Assembly (NCBI GenBank): GCA_028023455.1
Contig: JAQFVV010006647.1
Coordinates: 312,001-376,000, forward strand
Source: Epiperipatus broadwayi
Taxonomy: Eukaryota > Onychophora > Udeonychophora > Euonychophora > Peripatidae
Reading direction: 5' to 3'
DNA length: 64,000 bases
The position numbers were made by a program, and so were the translations under genes. The notes under the pieces were generated by a model. That model had not been told where the DNA came from, did no database searches, and saw only the letters and a program-made list of their open reading frames with translations. Numbering within the stretch: position 1 is the first letter of the stretch; the number at the start of each line of letters is the position of its first letter. Shown one piece after another: positions 59,181 to 64,000 of this stretch.

Positions 59181-59298
59181 ATATTGGATGAGTCGGCACT
59201 AGATAGAGATTTTATGCACTAACCATCTTGCATCCATTGATTACTCTGGTTTGCACTGAGTGGCACTACTGTATGAAGGGGTTTTGCCTCTTTAAAGA

Positions 59299-61445
59299 AA
59301 ATAATGGAGTTTGTTGGGGATGAATATGAGAACTGGTGTGGTGAAGTAAAAAAAAGGGACAAATAGGATTTTAGATGAAAATATTCAGAAAAATAAGTGA
59401 TAGAAAAGTGAGAATTAGTAAAAAAGTGTAAAAAAGAAGGAAAAAGCATTTAGAGAATATAAATGTACTATTAAAAGCAAAGAAAATGAAAAACATGTTA
59501 ATATTAAATGCAAAAACTATTTTAAAAAAAGAAATTGACTAAAATAGATAATTGTAAAGAGAGAGTGAAATTAAATAGTAAATTATTGGAGGATATTAAT
59601 AAAAGTGGAAGAGATGGGAGTAAGGGAAATTTTGAAAATATATTAAAAGAAGGAATGTATGGAAAAGACAAATAATATTACTAAATGATGCCTAGAGAAG
59701 AATTAGAAAATATCTTAAATAAATATATAATGGATATAGAAAAGATATTAGATGTTAAAGAAAGAATGTTAACAAACATAAAAGCACATAGTAAAAAAAT
59801 ATTAATTTTACAGAAAATGAATGGAATGAAGCAGGGAAGAAGTTGAAAAGTGGAAAGCCAAGAGCTTTAGATGAATGGGCAGCAGAAATAATGAATTTGA
59901 GAAATAGGGAAAAATTAAATATACTATCATGTTTTAATAAGATGGCTCAGAAGATAGAATTTCTAAATAGCTGGAATAATACAAGAGTAAGGGTATTATT
60001 TTAGATAAACAATTATATACCAATAACTGTAACATCATTATTATATGAAGTTTTTGTATATATGGTAACTGGAAGGATGGAAAAATGGATGAGAGAAAAT
60101 AATATAGTGAGAGAAATGAAAAGAGGCTTTAGAATAGATAGGCATATAGGAGATAGTTTATTTGTAATCATACAACTTATACATATGAAGAGGAATACAG
60201 GTAGACAGTTATATAAGATCTGTATAGATGTAGAGAAGGCATTTGATAGAGTAAATAGAAATAGATCATGGATAAGTTTAGTAAATTTGGGAAAGAATAG
60301 AACTTTAGTGGATTTTATTAAGAGATTGTATGATAATAATTACTATATGTATCAATTAAAATATATAGAATCAGAGATAAAAAATTGGGTGGGACTAAAG
60401 CAAGGATACCCTATGCCACCTATTTTGTTTTTGTTATATTTGAGAGAAATGGAGAGAACAATAGAAAGACTAGGAAGAGGGATAGAGATATTATTAATAA
60501 ATGGAAAGGGGGTGTATATATTGTCAGAACTTTTATTTGCTGTTGCTGCTGAATTCTTGTGCATAGAAAGTAGAGAAGATATGAAAATTATGTTGAAGAT
60601 ATCCACAAGGATGGGTAAAGAGATGGGGATTAAATTTAGTAGAAAAAAATAAAAAGTAATGATGATAAATGCTGGGGAAAGATATAAAGAAATTAAATGT
60701 AATGAATAGATATAACTATTTAAGAATCGTTTTAAATAATCAGAGAAATTGCTTGGATGAATGAAAGAAAAAATTGATAAATGAAGCAAAGAAAATAAAG
60801 GAACTGATTATAAAATTAACAGTGTTTTCTTATAATAAATATGATGTAGCAACTATTGTATGGAAGAAAGTGGCTATGGTAATGATGTGTTATGTATTAG
60901 TAAATGGATGTTAGAGAACTAATATGGAGAGTAAAAGGAGTTTAAATATATATAAAAGTAAACAAATTATTGCGTGCGAGTTTATTTATGATAACAGGAA
61001 GAAAAATAGTTTACTATTTAAAGATTGAACAGGATCATTAGCAACAAGCAAATATACACATAAATGAAGAAATGTGAGTGATTTAGTCTGCAAGTTATGT
61101 AAGGGAGGAATCTGCTAATTGAATGTAAATGGTAAAAAAACCGAAAGGGTACAAATAATGAAGTTAGGGAAAAAATATATAGACAAAGTGATTATATAGA
61201 AAGTAGTTTCTTTGTTTTATACTTGGTTTGAAAAAAGATGAGGGATCTAGATATAAAGCCCATATAGTATACAAAGCTAAGGATGTAGAAATGGAATGGA
61301 GCAGGATAGAGAAGAATATGGGGAAAAAATTAGAATTGTGAATGGAAAGGGAAGGTAAAGTAGCTAAGAAGTTTCTCTGGAGATAGTAGCTGAGAGATTG
61401 CTGACTTCAATAAAGGAGGTCATAGTGCATTGCATTGCATCACTC
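59299..61445 (+). mobile_element. LINE copy 2, 3' half (RT and C-terminus)
   Basis: Continues the element begun at 56590. From 59700 on it parallels copy 1 almost line by line: MPREELENILNKYIMDIEKI, GKPRALDEWAAEIM, the RT frame at 60062, then decayed equivalents of the thumb (60650-60900) and C-terminus (60925-61330). Compared with copy 1 it lacks about 700 bp between 60905 and 60925 (the EVLNYLEKVQ..WTAREA region). It ends in the shared tail with CATTGCATTGCATC. More damaged than copy 1. Confidence 0.85.
60062..60652 (+). pseudogene. LINE reverse transcriptase, catalytically dead
   Basis: A frame of 196 codons homologous to copy 1. It has GFRIDRHIGDSLFVIIQLIH, then CIDVEKAFDRVNRNRSWISL (first catalytic Asp present), TLVDFIKRLYDNNYYMYQL and VGLKQGYPMPPILFLLYL (block B). 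Where copy 1 has FFVDDIFLC, this copy reads LFAVAAEFLC, so both catalytic aspartates are gone although the frame is open. The frame preserves the stretch deleted at 41525 in copy 1. The minus-strand frame 60352-60789 is its shadow. Confidence 0.87.
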
Positions 61446-64000
61446 ATATAAAATTAAAAATTAAAATTTTTGTTTTTGTGAAAGTATTATTATTAGGAAT
61501 GCATATGTGAACAAAGTTTCAAATAGATTGGAAATTAGTAATTGATTGAAAATTGAGTTACAAGGATTTCACAAAGACAGAGATATGTCAAATAAAACAC
61601 ATAATAAAAAACTCAAAACTAATTATGCTTTACAAAAACAACAAATTTGTATAAAATCGATCTTTAAAAATCTGGTGTGCACCTCTTGTTTAAAGTTCTA
61701 TGTCTAGACAACTATTTGTTTAATGGCAATGAAAGTTCTGATTATTTATGTTTTTACAAACTGAGACATTTCAAACTAAGACTTTTATTAATTTTTTACC
61801 AATATTTATTTTCATTAATCCAAGACTTTTTTTATTATTAAAAGTTGTTTAACCAATCAAATTTTAAGCTTTAATATTTTCTTAATTGTCTTTTATTTAC
61901 CTTCCTTAATATTCAATCATACTCTTTATTTACCATTAAATAATAATAATAAATAAATGGATAAATTTATACAGTTTTACATTTACTTTAATATGCTAAT
62001 TATAATCTCTTACTTACTTTTGTTCTATTTTCAGTAAACTTTATTTCAAAACTTTTAAAAATATTTTTAAATTTCTGTTAGTTCTATTAAATCTCTATTA
62101 TTTGCAATGACCTTATCCTCAAATACATTAAACTTATTGGTACTCTTTTGATAGACAGGCATGGCCACTTTATGGCATTGTTTATGTGTAAAAACACATA
62201 CAAAAGTGTTTATGCAGTCCAGTCCATTTGTTAAAAAGGTGTGTTTGTTTTTATTTTTTGTTTGGAAAGACCAAAAAAAAAAAGTAGAACAAGATTTTAT
62301 TAAAAAAAGAAATTAAAAAATAACAAAAAACAAAAGATTTCTTTTTAGTTTTGCTTGGTTTTATTAATAAAATAAAAGTGTTGGCCGGTAACATTACATT
62401 TGATTGTTTTTTCACAAAAACAACGCTATCAAGTGGTAGTGCCTGTATCTCCTACCACTTTTTATAACTTTACATTAAATTTAGTAACTTCACATTATTA
62501 ATCAATAGAGCTGCTCATTTGATCATCTAGATAAACAGACTAGTGAAAACATCACTCCTCACTCTGACTGTTCTTATTCTGAAGACAGGTAATATGTATT
62601 TTTCACATTAAAAATTATTTGCTTTTCAATTTTTCTGAATTCTTTCTGCTGTATGTAATTTTCTTTTAGTTAAATATGTTATCAGTAAATGCTTTTTATA
62701 TTTTTTTAGTCCTAACACAGCTCATTTCATTGATATTTCTATTTGACTTACATCATGTCAAAAATAACATTAGCCATAAATTTTTATATATGTTCAGGGT
62801 CTTATCATGAAAGTCTTTATTTTTACACTAATCTTAATGAATTTAATGATTTATGATTTTATTTCTTTAGTTTATTAAAAAAACTCAATTTATTTAGTTA
62901 ATAAAAAATTATATAAAAATGTCAATTTACAGCATTCATCATCAAATTACTATGAAATGAACATCGTCTGAAAAGTAATGTTGTTGACAGCTACAAACAA
63001 ATTTAATTCTACACTGAAACCCATATAATTGTATTGCAAGATATATAAAACTTATTAGATCCAAGGGCATATTTTGAAAGTTAAATTTTAATTATATTTA
63101 CTTTTTTAATAGAGTGATGCTATATCAAGTACTATAAGTGTTTCAAAAATAGGTATATTGTCTATAGCTCACTAAAAATTACATTAATCAAACATTACTT
63201 TATGACTTCTATATATAAGAATAATGCAAAATGAGATTATGAAACAAAAATAGAAGCATAATCAACCAAACATTCAGTTGTAGGTGAACTCATCATCCAT
63301 AACTATATATTCTATAATATATTCATTTTTTGATAAATCATATGTATAAGAAAAGCAAGTTTGGCAAAAAAAAAATATTTAACTTCCATGAGCTTGAAAG
63401 TGCATATAATTATATAAATGTGTTCTTTATACTTAGTGCCCTACTATCTCAATCATTTTTAGAGCAAGAATTTATATTTTCAATATATAAAAAATATCAA
63501 TAGACATGGTTGAAACTTCTACAAGTTTCTCCAGTGATTACACTCTGCTTAACAGTACATATAAAACATTTCATAATTAAATAGATTAAAAAATTATTGA
63601 TGATTTTAAATATCTCATTGATATTCATAGAAAAATGAAAAAAAAAATTATAAATCTATTTTTTTACAAAATATTTGCTAAGATCATTAAAAGACTACTT
63701 GCATGGAACTTAAAACTTGAACAACCCAAAAAGAACAATATTAATTTTAAAATAATTTACTGTATATCTCAAAGACCACATTCAAGTTTTAATACAAATT
63801 ATATAAAAGTCCAATAAAAAATTTTTGCATGAATACAAATGCTTCCTATAAGGAATAAAAAATTTAATAAAACTTATTATTCAAAGCCTGAATGAGTTTT
63901 CAGGAGCAGCACATTCTTCAAAAGACAAACACAATGCTGTTAAATGTGCCGCTTGAATAAATGTATTCTAAATTTCAATTTATTTGCTGCACTACTAACC
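61446..64000. other. AT-rich sequence without recognised genes
   Basis: Presumed intron or upstream region of the ankyrin-repeat gene. It contains a perfect 9-bp-stem hairpin (62431-62460) and homopolymer runs. No ankyrin-coding exon was found on the minus strand. The last 110 bases have a short minus-strand open frame, discussed as a finding. Confidence 0.4.
62431..62460. repeat. Perfect short hairpin
   Basis: AAGTGGTAG and CTACCACTT form nine perfect base pairs around a 12-base loop, next to a rare G+C patch (GGCCGG at 62383). Could be the end of an unknown element. Confidence 0.5.

Larger units (their letters stand above)
57962..59298. mobile_element. Cluster of three ~430-bp HHR-bearing repeat units inside LINE copy 2
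   Basis: Unit 1 (57962-58440) is inverted; units 2 (58441-58855) and 3 (58856-59298) are direct and adjacent. Each unit runs GTTTAGTGGTTTAATA, CCTAATA, GTGGTGGCTAT, ATATAAGCTAATGAG, GATCCTAAGATCTA, the hammerhead-like motif, GGCACTAGATAG, GATTACTCTGG, GAGTGGCACTA and a GTTTTGCCTGTTTTA end. The inverted plus tandem arrangement is that of Penelope-like pseudo-LTRs. No ORF was found. It separates the endonuclease and RT halves of LINE copy 2, so it is younger than that insertion. Confidence 0.82.

Overview
This is a window of a very AT-rich animal genome (roughly a quarter G+C by eye; counting would settle it). It has long introns with GT-AG ends and many transposon remnants. The host is most likely an invertebrate. 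A mollusc, an arachnid or a cnidarian would all fit, and the sequence alone does not decide. I see no prokaryotic, viral or organellar gene organisation.

The only host gene I can support is on the minus strand: four internal exons of an ankyrin-repeat protein at 56323-56397, 46410-46608, 34923-35056 and 5937-6100. Splice sites and reading phases join perfectly across introns of about 9.7, 11.4 and 28.8 kb, giving about 190 codons and six ankyrin repeats. The first and last exons lie outside the window, so nearly all remaining DNA is probably intron.

The rest is a graveyard of mobile elements. (1) Two copies of one LINE family on the plus strand: copy 1 at about 40880-43090 (RT plus C-terminal zinc motif), and copy 2 in two halves, 56590-57961 (SGNH-esterase-like ORF1 and APE endonuclease) and 59299-61445 (RT with a destroyed catalytic box). 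(2) A cluster of three ~430-bp units (57962-59298) splits copy 2; each unit, and a related 180-bp inverted-repeat element at 6177-6356, carries a short motif that folds like a minimal hammerhead ribozyme. (3) Penelope-like element (PLE) remnants: a GIY-YIG fragment nested with a 9-bp target duplication in an older repeat (16176-17564), and a near-perfect 0.8-kb palindrome (21592-22388) whose two arms each encode the same PLE C-terminus. (4) A minus-strand L1/Tx1-like LINE at 19171-20760. (5) Two mariner-like non-autonomous elements (33815-34249, 55667-56189). (6) Several other foldback repeats, a degenerate ~300-bp tandem satellite (38465-39865), many (TA)n tracts and one long (AAT)n tract.

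Two spots look like possible assembly problems: the satellite, whose successive units lose single bases, and a pure C/G block at 48437-48485. Element and family assignments come from reading translated motifs by eye; no database search was possible.
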